Assembly: GCA_030038595.1 (NCBI GenBank)
Contig: JASHSW010000055.1
Span: 1-9,951 of the forward strand
Direction: 5' to 3'
Source of the DNA: Methylovirgula sp.
GTDB lineage: Bacteria; Pseudomonadota; Alphaproteobacteria; Rhizobiales; Beijerinckiaceae
DNA length: 9,951 bases
The notes under the pieces are model-generated. The model did no database searches, was not told the origin of the DNA, and worked only from the letters and a program-made list of their open reading frames with translations. This document shows positions 1-6,127 of the stretch, in pieces (the first letter of the stretch is position 1; each line of letters starts with the position of its first letter). The position numbers and the translations under genes are program-made.

Positions 1-1
1 G

Positions 2-196
2 TGGGAGCGCTGCGTGCCGGGAGGCTGCGTCGCGGACGCCGTATTGAAGGAAGACGTCTTGCGCGCCTGGCATGCGGTCGCCGCCGATACGGGCCGTTTG
101 CTGTTCACCAACGCCGCCGGGCAGAATATCGCGATCGAATTTTCCTTCCGCGGCTTCGGGCAGGCGATGGACGCCTTTGCCAAAGAGCGCGCCTAA
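2..196 (+). CDS. IalB-family (invasion-associated locus B) protein, C-terminal fragment
   Basis: The 5' end lies outside the window; 64 codons plus a TAA stop are visible. The fragment begins with W-E-R-C-V-P-G-G-C-V-A-D, a two-cysteine motif, continues through a hydrophobic stretch (RLLFTNAAGQNIAIEF) and ends with FSFRGFGQAMDAFAKERA. This matches the end of the IalB family: a C-x(4)-C segment, then a beta stretch, then a 'S-x-x-GF-x-x-A-hydrophobic-D' helix. IalB proteins are small, secreted, periplasmic or surface-associated proteins, named from Bartonella but common in free-living Hyphomicrobiales, where their role is not settled. The two cysteines may form a disulfide outside the cytoplasm (inference). 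The signal peptide, if any, is off-window. The assignment rests on the C-terminal third only. Confidence 0.75.
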   Translation, partial: WERCVPGGCVADAVLKEDVLRAWHAVAADTGRLLFTNAAGQNIAIEFSFRGFGQAMDAFAKERA

Positions 197-324
197 GCGA
201 GCTTTCGTCAGGACCACCCACGGGCTCGCATCCGTAATTGACGCTAAGCCGGTCTCTACGCGCGCCGGCGTCTGAATTCGCGCGGCAATCACGCCAGCGC
301 AGCGTAATCACGACAATTCCCGCG

Positions 325-349
325 GAGGCCGCCGACTCGAGGCGGCCTC
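325..349 (+). terminator. Strong GC hairpin, probable terminator after the IalB-like gene
   Basis: A perfect 9-bp stem, GAGGCCGCC (325-333) with GGCGGCCTC (341-349), encloses a 7-nt loop. Pairing can extend outward through a G-T wobble and a C-G pair. It is followed by TCTGTTC, not by a run of T, so it is only a weak match to an intrinsic terminator. It lies 128 bp after the IalB stop and about 100 bp before the next start, where a transcription boundary is expected. Nothing else with coding character was seen in 197-452. Confidence 0.45.
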
Positions 350-393
350 TGTTCGGGGCCGCGGCGCGGGTTCTTCGCCGGGCTCACGCAGAG

Positions 394-408
394 ATTCTGA
401 AACAGAAT
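394..408. promoter_or_regulatory. Palindrome ATTCTG-AAA-CAGAAT, possible operator
   Basis: Two perfect 6-bp inverted arms are separated by AAA in an A+T-richer patch, 44 bp before the start of the cyclotransferase-like gene. A TTGACC hexamer that could serve as a -35 element begins 10 bp downstream (418-423), but no good -10 follows at normal spacing, so the promoter is unresolved. The size and symmetry fit a dimeric regulator site; the regulator is unknown. Confidence 0.3.
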
Positions 409-452
409 TTCCGGGACTTGACCAAAAACCGAAGAGCGGCCAAAGCCAATTC

Positions 453-926
453 ATGCCGCTCTATTTTGCCTACGGCTCGAACATGGATCGTCAAGCCATG
501 CAAGTTCGCTGCCCCGGCTCGCGCCCGCTCGGCCGAGCGCGGCTGGCGCGCCACAAGTTCTTCATCATGGGAGCGGGCTACGCGTCGGTGAAGTGCGATC
601 CGCGCACCGATGTTCACGGGGTACTCTACGAGCTCGCGCTCTCCGACATGCCCGGCCTCGACCGTTACGAAGATCTCGGCCGCGGGCTGTATCGCAAGCT
701 GACGCAGCCGGTGCTGCGCGAAGGGGGCGCGCCCGTACGGGCGTTGGTCTACATCGGTGCGAGCCAGATTGAAGGAAAACCCGCGCCCGCCTATCTCAAC
801 GCCATCCTTGCCGCCGCCAAGGATTGGTCGCTGCCCGAGGCCTATATTGCCCGGCTCGTTTCGTTGGGCGACGGCGAGATCGAAGGGCGGCAACGCCGGC
901 GCGCCATGCAACCCAAGGACGTTTGA
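453..926 (+). CDS. Gamma-glutamylcyclotransferase-like (GGCT/AIG2 fold) protein
   Basis: The 157-residue product starts MPLYFAYGSNM. The Y-G-S-N loop at residues 7-10 is the hallmark of the GGCT/AIG2 fold, which binds the gamma-glutamyl or 5-oxoproline moiety. A glutamate in the segment DRYEDLGRGLYRK (E73, about residues 70-82) sits where family members carry the catalytic acid, followed by the usual G-x-Y. Residues 93-105 (APVRALVYIGAS) match the strand that ends in 'Y'. Length is normal for the single-domain family. Active members release 5-oxoproline from gamma-glutamyl amino acids or related amides in the cytoplasm; the true substrate cannot be read from the sequence. ATG 453 is the first good start; only a weak purine stretch (GAAGAG, 431-436) precedes it. 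The panC start follows the stop after 2 bp, so the two are very likely cotranscribed. Confidence 0.85.
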   Translation: MPLYFAYGSNMDRQAMQVRCPGSRPLGRARLARHKFFIMGAGYASVKCDPRTDVHGVLYELALSDMPGLDRYEDLGRGLYRKLTQPVLREGGAPVRALVYIGASQIEGKPAPAYLNAILAAAKDWSLPEAYIARLVSLGDGEIEGRQRRRAMQPKDV

Positions 927-928
927 GT

Positions 929-1807
929 TTGACTGCGCCAATAGTCTCGGATCCCGTTGCCAACAGCGTCGCGCTCGCCCGCGACGTTGCAACGTTGCGG
1001 ACAATTGTCGCCGCCTGGCGCGACGCTGGCGAACGAATCGCGCTTGTCCCTTCCATGGGCGCGCTGCATGCCGGGCATCTGTCGCTCGTTGAAGAAGCGA
1101 AGAAGCGGGCCGGGCGCACGATATTGTCGATCTTCGTCAATCCGACGCAGTTCGCGCCGGGCGAAGACTTTGGGTCCTATCCGCGGTCGTTGGCGCGCGA
1201 CGTCGAGGCATTCGCCGCGGCCGGCGGCGACCTGGTCTTCGCGCCGGAAGTCGAAGAAGTGTATCCGGCGGGCTTCGCAACGACGGTATCGGTCGACGGC
1301 CCCGCCAAAGCTGGGCTTGAGGATAAGTTCCGTCCCGATCATTTTGCCGGCGTTGCGACCGTGGTCGCAAAACTCTTCCAACAATGCCGGCCGGACCTGG
1401 CGATCTTCGGCGAGAAGGATTATCAGCAGCTCAAGGTCGTGGAGCGGATGGTGCGCGATCTCGATCTTGGCGTCGAGATCGTCGCGGTGCCAACTCGGCG
1501 CGCCAGGGATGGTCTCGCTCTCTCCTCGCGCAACGAATATTTGTCGGCGCAGGAACGGGCGCGGGCGTCGCTTCTCTATGCCGCGCTGGTGCGCTGCCGC
1601 GACGCTTTGCGCAGCGGCGCGGCGATCGGGCCGGCGCTTGCCGCGGCGCGCGGCGCGCTCGAAGCGGCCGGGTTCGCGGTCGACTACATCGATGCCCGAC
1701 ATGCGGAGACGCTTGCGCCGGTTGCGGCGGCGGGCGAAGCGCCGATCCGGCTCTTTGCCGCGGCCCGGCTCGGGACGACGCGGCTCATCGACAATCTGGC
1801 GGTCTAG
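929..1807 (+). CDS. panC: Pantothenate synthetase (pantoate--beta-alanine ligase)
   Basis: PanC joins pantoate and beta-alanine using ATP, via a pantoyl-adenylate, to make pantothenate for coenzyme A. It is a cytoplasmic dimer of the nucleotidyltransferase superfamily. The 292-residue product carries the family motifs in order: PSMGALHAGH (41-50; the HxGH ATP-binding motif), FVNPTQF (69-75), RPDHFAGVATVV (135-146), GEKDYQQL (161-168, adenylate/pantoate site) and RDGLALSSRN (193-202, KMSKS-like loop region). Length is close to the usual 280-290. The reading frame is open further upstream, but that part overlaps the previous gene. I choose TTG 929 because AAGGA at 915-919 is a good ribosome site 9 nt away and because it gives a normal N-terminus. 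Only 2 bp separate it from the upstream stop, implying an operon. The usual partner panB is not in the window. Confidence 0.96.
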   Translation: MTAPIVSDPVANSVALARDVATLRTIVAAWRDAGERIALVPSMGALHAGHLSLVEEAKKRAGRTILSIFVNPTQFAPGEDFGSYPRSLARDVEAFAAAGGDLVFAPEVEEVYPAGFATTVSVDGPAKAGLEDKFRPDHFAGVATVVAKLFQQCRPDLAIFGEKDYQQLKVVERMVRDLDLGVEIVAVPTRRARDGLALSSRNEYLSAQERARASLLYAALVRCRDALRSGAAIGPALAAARGALEAAGFAVDYIDARHAETLAPVAAAGEAPIRLFAAARLGTTRLIDNLAV

Positions 1808-1822
1808 CCGGTCGGCGAGAGC

Positions 1823-1845
1823 GGTGCGGCAAGTTGCGCCGCGCC
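1823..1845 (+). terminator. Hairpin after panC, possible terminator
   Basis: GGTGCGGC (1823-1830) pairs with GCCGCGCC (1838-1845) through 8 bp including one T-G wobble, with a 7-nt loop. It lies 15 bp after the panC stop. No T-run follows, so it may be a Rho-assisted 3' end, an mRNA stabilizer, or chance in GC-rich DNA. Confidence 0.3.
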
Positions 1846-1875
1846 AGCGACCTATATTAGGAGGCGGGAAACAAC

Positions 1876-1881
1876 AAGGAG
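1876..1881 (+). promoter_or_regulatory. Ribosome-binding site of the ROK kinase gene
   Basis: AAGGAG lies 6 nt before ATG 1888 and fixes that start. A second, perfect AGGAGG occurs at 1859-1864, too far upstream (23 nt) to serve this ATG directly, and no ATG, GTG or TTG lies at the right distance from it. A TATATT (1853-1858) just before it resembles a -10 element, but no -35 is evident at normal spacing. Confidence 0.7.
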
Positions 1882-1887
1882 CAAACG

Positions 1888-2796
1888 ATGCGCATCGGCG
1901 TCGATCTCGGCGGCACGAAAATCGAGGCGATCGCGCTGGCCGAGGACGGCAGTATCGCGGCGCGGCGCCGGCAGCCTACGCCGTGCGGCGACTATGACGC
2001 GATTCTTCGCGCGATCGGCGATCTCGTCGCCGCTCTAGAGACGGAGCTCGGCGAAAAAGGATCGATCGGCGTCGCCATGCCGGGGTCGCTGTCGCCGAAG
2101 AGCGGACTGATGCGCAACGCCAATACCGTAGTCCTCAACGGCAAGCCGTTCGACCGCGATCTCGAGAAGTTTTTGGAACGACCGGTTCGCATGGAGAACG
2201 ACGCCAATTGCCTGACCCTGTCGGAGGCGATCGACGGCGCGGCGGTGGGCGAGCGTTGCGTCTTCGGAGTCATTCTCGGCACGGGCGTCGGCGGCGGTGT
2301 CGTCATCGACCGCAAGCTGGTCTCCGGCCGCAACAGAATCGCCGGCGAATGGGGCCATAATCCGATGCCGTTGAACGCCGCGGAACGGCAGAGCCCGGCG
2401 CGGCCGTGTTTTTGCGGCAAGACGGATTGCGTGGAGACGTGGCTTTCCGGCGGCGCGCTCGCCGCCGAGCATCGGCTGCGCATCGGAGAGAGCGCCACCG
2501 CCGAGGCGATCGCCGAAGCGGCGCTGCGCGGCGAAGAGGAGGCGGCCCGCTCGCTGGAAATCTACGCCGACCGGCTGGCGCGCGCCTTGGCGCTCGTCGC
2601 CAATATCGTCGATCCGGACGCCATCGTGTTCGGCGGCGGGGTTTCGAACATCACGCAGCTTTACGAAATGCTGCCGCCGTTGCTCGCCCGCTACGCATTC
2701 TCCGACATCGTGACGACGCGCGTTTTGCGGGCCAAGCACGGCGATTCGAGCGGCGTGCGCGGCGCCGCCTGGCTGTGGCCGAAAAAGCCGACGTAA
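1888..2796 (+). CDS. mak: ROK-family sugar kinase, probable fructokinase (Mak type)
   Basis: The 302-residue product is an ATP-dependent sugar kinase of the ROK family. Visible motifs: the phosphate-binding loop DLGGTK (6-11); ENDANC (103-108) with catalytic Asp105; the second ATP loop GTGVGGG (131-137); the ROK signature GEWGHNP (153-159); a zinc site formed by His157 with Cys174, Cys176 and Cys181 in CFCGKTDC; and FGGGVSN (248-254). The C-terminus, KHGDSSGVRGAAWLWP, and the segment NGKPFDRDL (84-92) closely recall E. coli Mak, which phosphorylates fructose to fructose-6-phosphate. Specificity for fructose over mannose, glucose or N-acetylglucosamine is inferred from that resemblance. The start is set by the AAGGAG site. 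It stands 80 bp after panC and 80 bp before the antiporter gene; no transport gene for its sugar is nearby. Confidence 0.9.
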   Translation: MRIGVDLGGTKIEAIALAEDGSIAARRRQPTPCGDYDAILRAIGDLVAALETELGEKGSIGVAMPGSLSPKSGLMRNANTVVLNGKPFDRDLEKFLERPVRMENDANCLTLSEAIDGAAVGERCVFGVILGTGVGGGVVIDRKLVSGRNRIAGEWGHNPMPLNAAERQSPARPCFCGKTDCVETWLSGGALAAEHRLRIGESATAEAIAEAALRGEEEAARSLEIYADRLARALALVANIVDPDAIVFGGGVSNITQLYEMLPPLLARYAFSDIVTTRVLRAKHGDSSGVRGAAWLWPKKPT

Positions 2797-2876
2797 CCTC
2801 CGGCATATTGCCTCCCAGCCAGGCTTCTTCCGCAAATCAAGCCGAGCGGATAGGCTCAGCGCAAAGCGAGCGCCGC

Positions 2877-4478
2877 ATGGTCACGACAATCCAAACCATG
2901 GTCTTGCTGCTGATTGTCATCGCGGCGGTAGCCGTTATCGCGCGGCGGCTGACGATTCCGCCGGCCATTCTGCTGGTGATCACCGGGGTGATCCTGGCGC
3001 TCGTTCCCGGCCTGCCGACGATCGAGCTCGAGCCGAAGGTGGTCTTGCTGCTGGTCCTGCCGCCGGTCATCTACGCCTCGGCGGTGGCGATGAGCTGGCG
3101 CGAGTTCCGTTTCAACCTGCGCCCCATTTCGCTGCTTGCCATCGGCTGCGTCATCTTTACGACGATCGCGGTCGCGGCGGCGACGCATTGGCTCTTCGGC
3201 TTCTCCTGGCCGGCCGGCTTCGTATTGGGTGCGATCGTCTCGCCGCCGGACGCGGTCGCGCCGCTTTCGATCGCCCGCCGGATGCAGCTCCCGAACCGCA
3301 TCCTCGTCATTCTCGAAGGCGAGGGTCTCGCCAACGATGCAACGGCGCTGATCCTCTATCGTTTTGCGGTCGCGGCGGTCGCGGCCGGCGTATTTTCCTT
3401 GGGCCATGCCGTCGCGACATTCGCGGCGATCATGGTCGGCGAACTCGTCTGGGGGATAGGCGTCGGCTGGCTGATGCTGCGCCTGCGCCGCTGGGTCCAC
3501 GATCCGCGCATCGAAATCCTGCTCTCAGTGCTGACGCCGTTCATCGCCTACTGGCCGCCGGAACAATTGGGAGGCTCCGGTGTACTCGCCACGGTTACGG
3601 CGGGACTTTACATCAGCTGGAACGGGCTGCGGCTCATCAGCGCGGCGACTCGATTGCAGGGCATCTTCTTCTGGGATTTTTTGATTTATCTGATCGAGGG
3701 ACTGGTTTTTCTCATCACCGGCCTGCAGGCGCGCAGGCTGATGGGGGGCATTGGAAACTATTCGACCAAAGAACTCGTCCTTTCCGCCGCCATCGTGAGC
3801 GCGGTCGTGATCGTCACGCGCTTCATCTGGATGTATCCGGCAACCTATGTTCCGCGCTGGATTCCGGCGATCGCCCGCAAAGATCCGGCGCCGCAGTGGC
3901 AATACCCGTTCGTGATCGCCGCGACAGGCGTGCGCGGCATCGTTTCGCTTGCCGCGGCGCTCGCCATTCCGTTCACCACGCAAAGCGGCGCGCCGTTTCC
4001 GTTCCGCGACCTCATTCTTTTCCTGACGTTCTGCGTGATCCTCATCACCCTTGTCGGGCAGGGATTGATCTTGCCGTTTATCATCCGCGTGCTTGGCTTG
4101 GCCAATGCCGGCCGGCGCGAACGCGGCGCCAATCGGGCCGAGGAATTCAAAGCGCGGCGCGAGGCGATCGAGGCGGCGATCGAACAGCTCGAACAGATCG
4201 CCGCGGAGAACAACCTCCCGGACGAGGTTGTCGGCCCCATCCGCGCCTATCAGCGGGAGCGCATGAAACGCGTCATCCATCGAAGCGACGGCGACGATGG
4301 CCACACCAAGCTGATGGAACTTCGCGACGACCTCGAACTTCGGCTCATCGCCGCCGAGCGTAAGCGGATCAACGATCTCTACCGCGCCGGCAAGCTGAAG
4401 GACGAAGGGCGGCGCCGGATCGAACGGGAACTCGATCTGCGCGAGGCGCACCTCGCCAATCTGCGGGCCGACGAATAG
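2877..4478 (+). CDS. Na+(or K+)/H+ antiporter, CPA1/NhaP family
   Basis: The 533-residue inner-membrane protein exchanges a monovalent cation for protons, for pH and salt homeostasis (family knowledge). About twelve hydrophobic segments span residues 7-405. Core CPA1 motifs: S-P-P-D-A-V-A (122-128), LEGEGLAND (146-154) with the Asn-Asp pair 153-154 at the ion site, and TGVRGIVSLAAALAIP (350-365). Residues 411-533 form a charged tail rich in Glu, Arg and Lys with heptad-like helices (AEEFKARREAIEAAIEQLEQI; ELRDDLELRLIAAERKRI), probably cytoplasmic and regulatory. ATG 2877 is chosen because the first membrane helix starts a few residues later and upstream codons overlap the kinase gene; no strong ribosome site is seen. 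Na+ versus K+ preference cannot be told. The stop lies 4 bp from the stop of the convergent EcsC gene. Confidence 0.92.
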   Translation: MVTTIQTMVLLLIVIAAVAVIARRLTIPPAILLVITGVILALVPGLPTIELEPKVVLLLVLPPVIYASAVAMSWREFRFNLRPISLLAIGCVIFTTIAVAAATHWLFGFSWPAGFVLGAIVSPPDAVAPLSIARRMQLPNRILVILEGEGLANDATALILYRFAVAAVAAGVFSLGHAVATFAAIMVGELVWGIGVGWLMLRLRRWVHDPRIEILLSVLTPFIAYWPPEQLGGSGVLATVTAGLYISWNGLRLISAATRLQGIFFWDFLIYLIEGLVFLITGLQARRLMGGIGNYSTKELVLSAAIVSAVVIVTRFIWMYPATYVPRWIPAIARKDPAPQWQYPFVIAATGVRGIVSLAAALAIPFTTQSGAPFPFRDLILFLTFCVILITLVGQGLILPFIIRVLGLANAGRRERGANRAEEFKARREAIEAAIEQLEQIAAENNLPDEVVGPIRAYQRERMKRVIHRSDGDDGHTKLMELRDDLELRLIAAERKRINDLYRAGKLKDEGRRRIERELDLREAHLANLRADE

Positions 4479-4482
4479 GGCG

Positions 4483-5325
4483 CTAGTCTTTCGCCGCTTG
4501 GTTCAGCAGTTTGTCATATTCGGCCTTGACGATCTCCGCCCCATAGATGCGCTCGAGCCGGCGTACCGCGAAATGGCCGCGCGCGATCGTCTGGAAATGA
4601 TCGATAAAGGCGTAGTTCACGGCCCCGCCGCCCGCCGCTCCGATCAACGGGACGGCCTGCACCGCAATCTTTTGCGATACGACGACGCCGAACCGCGCCG
4701 CGATCTGCGAAACCAGCCGCAGGATCACCGGCGCGCCTTCCTCGGCAAGGCCGCGCTCGACCACGAAACGCGCCGCTTCGGTCACCGATTTGGCGAGGAT
4801 GCTGCGTACCGCAAAATAGCCGCTCTCCAAAGCCCTGGCGTCTTGCCGACCCGTTCCCAACGCGAAGACCTGAAGACAGGCAAAGGCGGTCTCCGGGGCG
4901 GCCAGATCCTCGCCTTCGGCCTGGGCGATCGCGGCGATCGCCCGCAGCATGACCACCGTCGAAAACGGCAGTTCGACCGGTAGGCTGGCGAGCCCGAACG
5001 CGCCGCCGACCGCGCCCGAAAGCGTCGCGATTGCTTTATGCAGAAGGCGCCGTTCACTGGCGGAGCGTGGCCCCAACGTGCTGAGCGCCGCCTCCAGCGC
5101 GGCTTTGATGGCCGCTTCCGTGGCGCGCTCGACGACCTCGCTGAGCTCGGCGGGCAGCAGCCTTCCGACCCGGCCGATTTGTTTGTCGAGCGCCTGCGAC
5201 AAACGCGCCGCAAAGCTCGTGTGCTCCAGCCGATAGACCGCGTCGCGCAGCACAGCGTAGTCCTCGGGCGTCAATCCGGCCCCGTTCGTTGCGCATGCAT
5301 ATGCAGATACAGGCAATGAATTCAT
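4483..5325 (-). CDS. EcsC-family protein
   Basis: The 280-residue product matches the EcsC family (named from Bacillus subtilis ecsC beside an ABC transporter; molecular role unknown). Recognisable parts: LTPEDYAVLRDAVYRLE (18-34), RLSQALDKQIGRV (41-53), the Gly-rich SGAVGGAFGLASLPVELP (103-120) followed by FSTVVMLRAIAAIAQAEGED (121-140), LQVFALG (151-157), and the C-terminal AVPLIGAAGGGAVNYAF (224-240) with IDHFQTIARGHFAVRRLER (241-259). The two Gly/Ala-rich hydrophobic stretches suggest membrane association. An in-frame ATG at 5382 would add 19 residues; I prefer ATG 5325 because AAAGAG lies 9 nt before it, the intervening DNA is A+T-richer and poorly coding, and the domain begins soon after. 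It follows the DUF4337 gene, likely in one transcript. No ABC transporter is adjacent. Confidence 0.85.
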   Translation of the reverse strand: MNSLPVSAYACATNGAGLTPEDYAVLRDAVYRLEHTSFAARLSQALDKQIGRVGRLLPAELSEVVERATEAAIKAALEAALSTLGPRSASERRLLHKAIATLSGAVGGAFGLASLPVELPFSTVVMLRAIAAIAQAEGEDLAAPETAFACLQVFALGTGRQDARALESGYFAVRSILAKSVTEAARFVVERGLAEEGAPVILRLVSQIAARFGVVVSQKIAVQAVPLIGAAGGGAVNYAFIDHFQTIARGHFAVRRLERIYGAEIVKAEYDKLLNQAAKD

Positions 5326-5412
5326 TCTGTTATGCTCTTTAGCTCGGATATAGGCTGAAAAGTCCCGCTTTGCTCGCGCCATCCCGGAACATCGAGCCGC
5401 AGTGTCCAGCCC

Positions 5413-5973
5413 TCAGATATAGGCGAACGCTGCTCCGATTACGCCGGCAATGCCCAAGATCAGCGCCGCGTTCCAGGGCCAGCGCGCTCCCCGCCGGATG
5501 ATGGCGATCGTCGCGATCGCAATCGATATATGCAGCAAGGTGACGGAAACGGTGAGCACCTCGTGGCGGTGTTCGTGGCGCCCGCTTTCTTCGAGCTTGG
5601 CGTCCCTTTGCTGCTCGAGCGCTTTGCCTTGGGCTTGCAGCCTTTGCTGATCGTCGCCGTTGCGCTTGGCCTGTTGTTGGAAGCTTTCCGCGTTGGGACC
5701 GCCCGCTGCCGCGGCGATCTCATACATGTTCTTCTTGAGGCTCTTCGCTTGGAAGAAATTCCAAAGGTCGGTCGCTTTGTCCTGCAAAAGGACGGCCTCG
5801 CTCTTGGCGTCGATCGTTGCCGCGGTTTCGATTGTCTCCAGGCTGCCGACCCCGGCCGCGATCACGGCGAGAACGGCGATCGTCATCGCCACGATGGCAA
5901 GAAACGGATCTGCGGCGGCGTGTTCGGCATGCTCGGCGTGTTCGAAATCTTCGGTCGGCGCCTCTTCGGCCAT
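5413..5973 (-). CDS. DUF4337-type membrane protein, function unknown
   Basis: The 186-residue product resembles the DUF4337 family, known only by domain. Layout: an acidic, His-containing N-terminus with a repeated E-H-A (residues 11-19); a membrane helix at about 23-44; a long hydrophilic helical region (about 50-130) with LLQDKATDLWNFFQAKSLKKN (62-82) that matches the family's 'D-x-W-x-F-x-Q-A-K' core; a Gln/Lys-rich coiled-coil-like part (98-127); a His cluster HEHRHE (133-138); and two membrane helices at about 139-159 and 166-185. ATG 5973 is chosen over the upstream ATG 6015 because GAGGGAG (5980-5986) lies 6 nt before it and the added residues are Arg/Pro-rich. The stop lies 30-87 bp before the EcsC gene start, so joint transcription is likely. 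Function is not known and I do not propose one. Confidence 0.78.
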   Translation of the reverse strand: MAEEAPTEDFEHAEHAEHAAADPFLAIVAMTIAVLAVIAAGVGSLETIETAATIDAKSEAVLLQDKATDLWNFFQAKSLKKNMYEIAAAAGGPNAESFQQQAKRNGDDQQRLQAQGKALEQQRDAKLEESGRHEHRHEVLTVSVTLLHISIAIATIAIIRRGARWPWNAALILGIAGVIGAAFAYI

Positions 5974-6058
5974 GCGCGGCTCCCTCGCGTTGGGCAAACC
6001 GCGTCCTTTTCGCATCTTGACCTTCGCCGCGCAATTGCGATCAGGAATCGGGCCGCTA

Positions 6059-6088
6059 TTCGACAGGGAACGGAGCGCAACCTATAAG
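6059..6088 (+). promoter_or_regulatory. Candidate promoter of the PCMT-like gene
   Basis: TATAAG (6083-6088) is a good -10 match, with a weak -35 candidate TTCGAC (6059-6064) 18 bp upstream. It would start transcription near 6095, giving a leader of about 33 nt. The opposite strand of this same stretch offers a weak TTATAG that could serve the divergent DUF4337 gene. Confidence 0.3.
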
Positions 6089-6093
6089 CGCTG

Positions 6094-6110
6094 TGCGTCG
6101 GCTCGACGCA
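6094..6110. promoter_or_regulatory. Perfect palindrome TGCGTCG-GCT-CGACGCA at the predicted transcription start
   Basis: Seven-base inverted arms are separated by three bases in the gap between divergent genes. It starts 5 bp after the TATAAG -10 candidate and ends 17 bp before ATG 6128, so it could be a repressor operator or a small 5'-leader hairpin. The binding protein is unknown. Confidence 0.35.
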
Positions 6111-6127
6111 ATCCGACGGAAAGAAAT

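Noticed and set aside
287..312. Direct repeat AATCACG (287-293 and 306-312)
   Set aside because: Seven-base copies 19 bp apart with no promoter context are likely chance; no symmetry or further copies were seen.
384..1004. Long minus-strand open frame opposite the cyclotransferase and panC genes
   Set aside because: It is a shadow of two genes with clear family motifs; the translation is Arg/Pro-rich with no recognisable domain. The same holds for long minus-strand frames at 842-1702, 2035-2835, 3525-4451 and 7573-8643.
6067..6099. GGAAC upstream of the PCMT-like gene as an EcfG (general stress) promoter
   Set aside because: No CGTT-like -10 occurs at the required spacing of about 16-17 bp.
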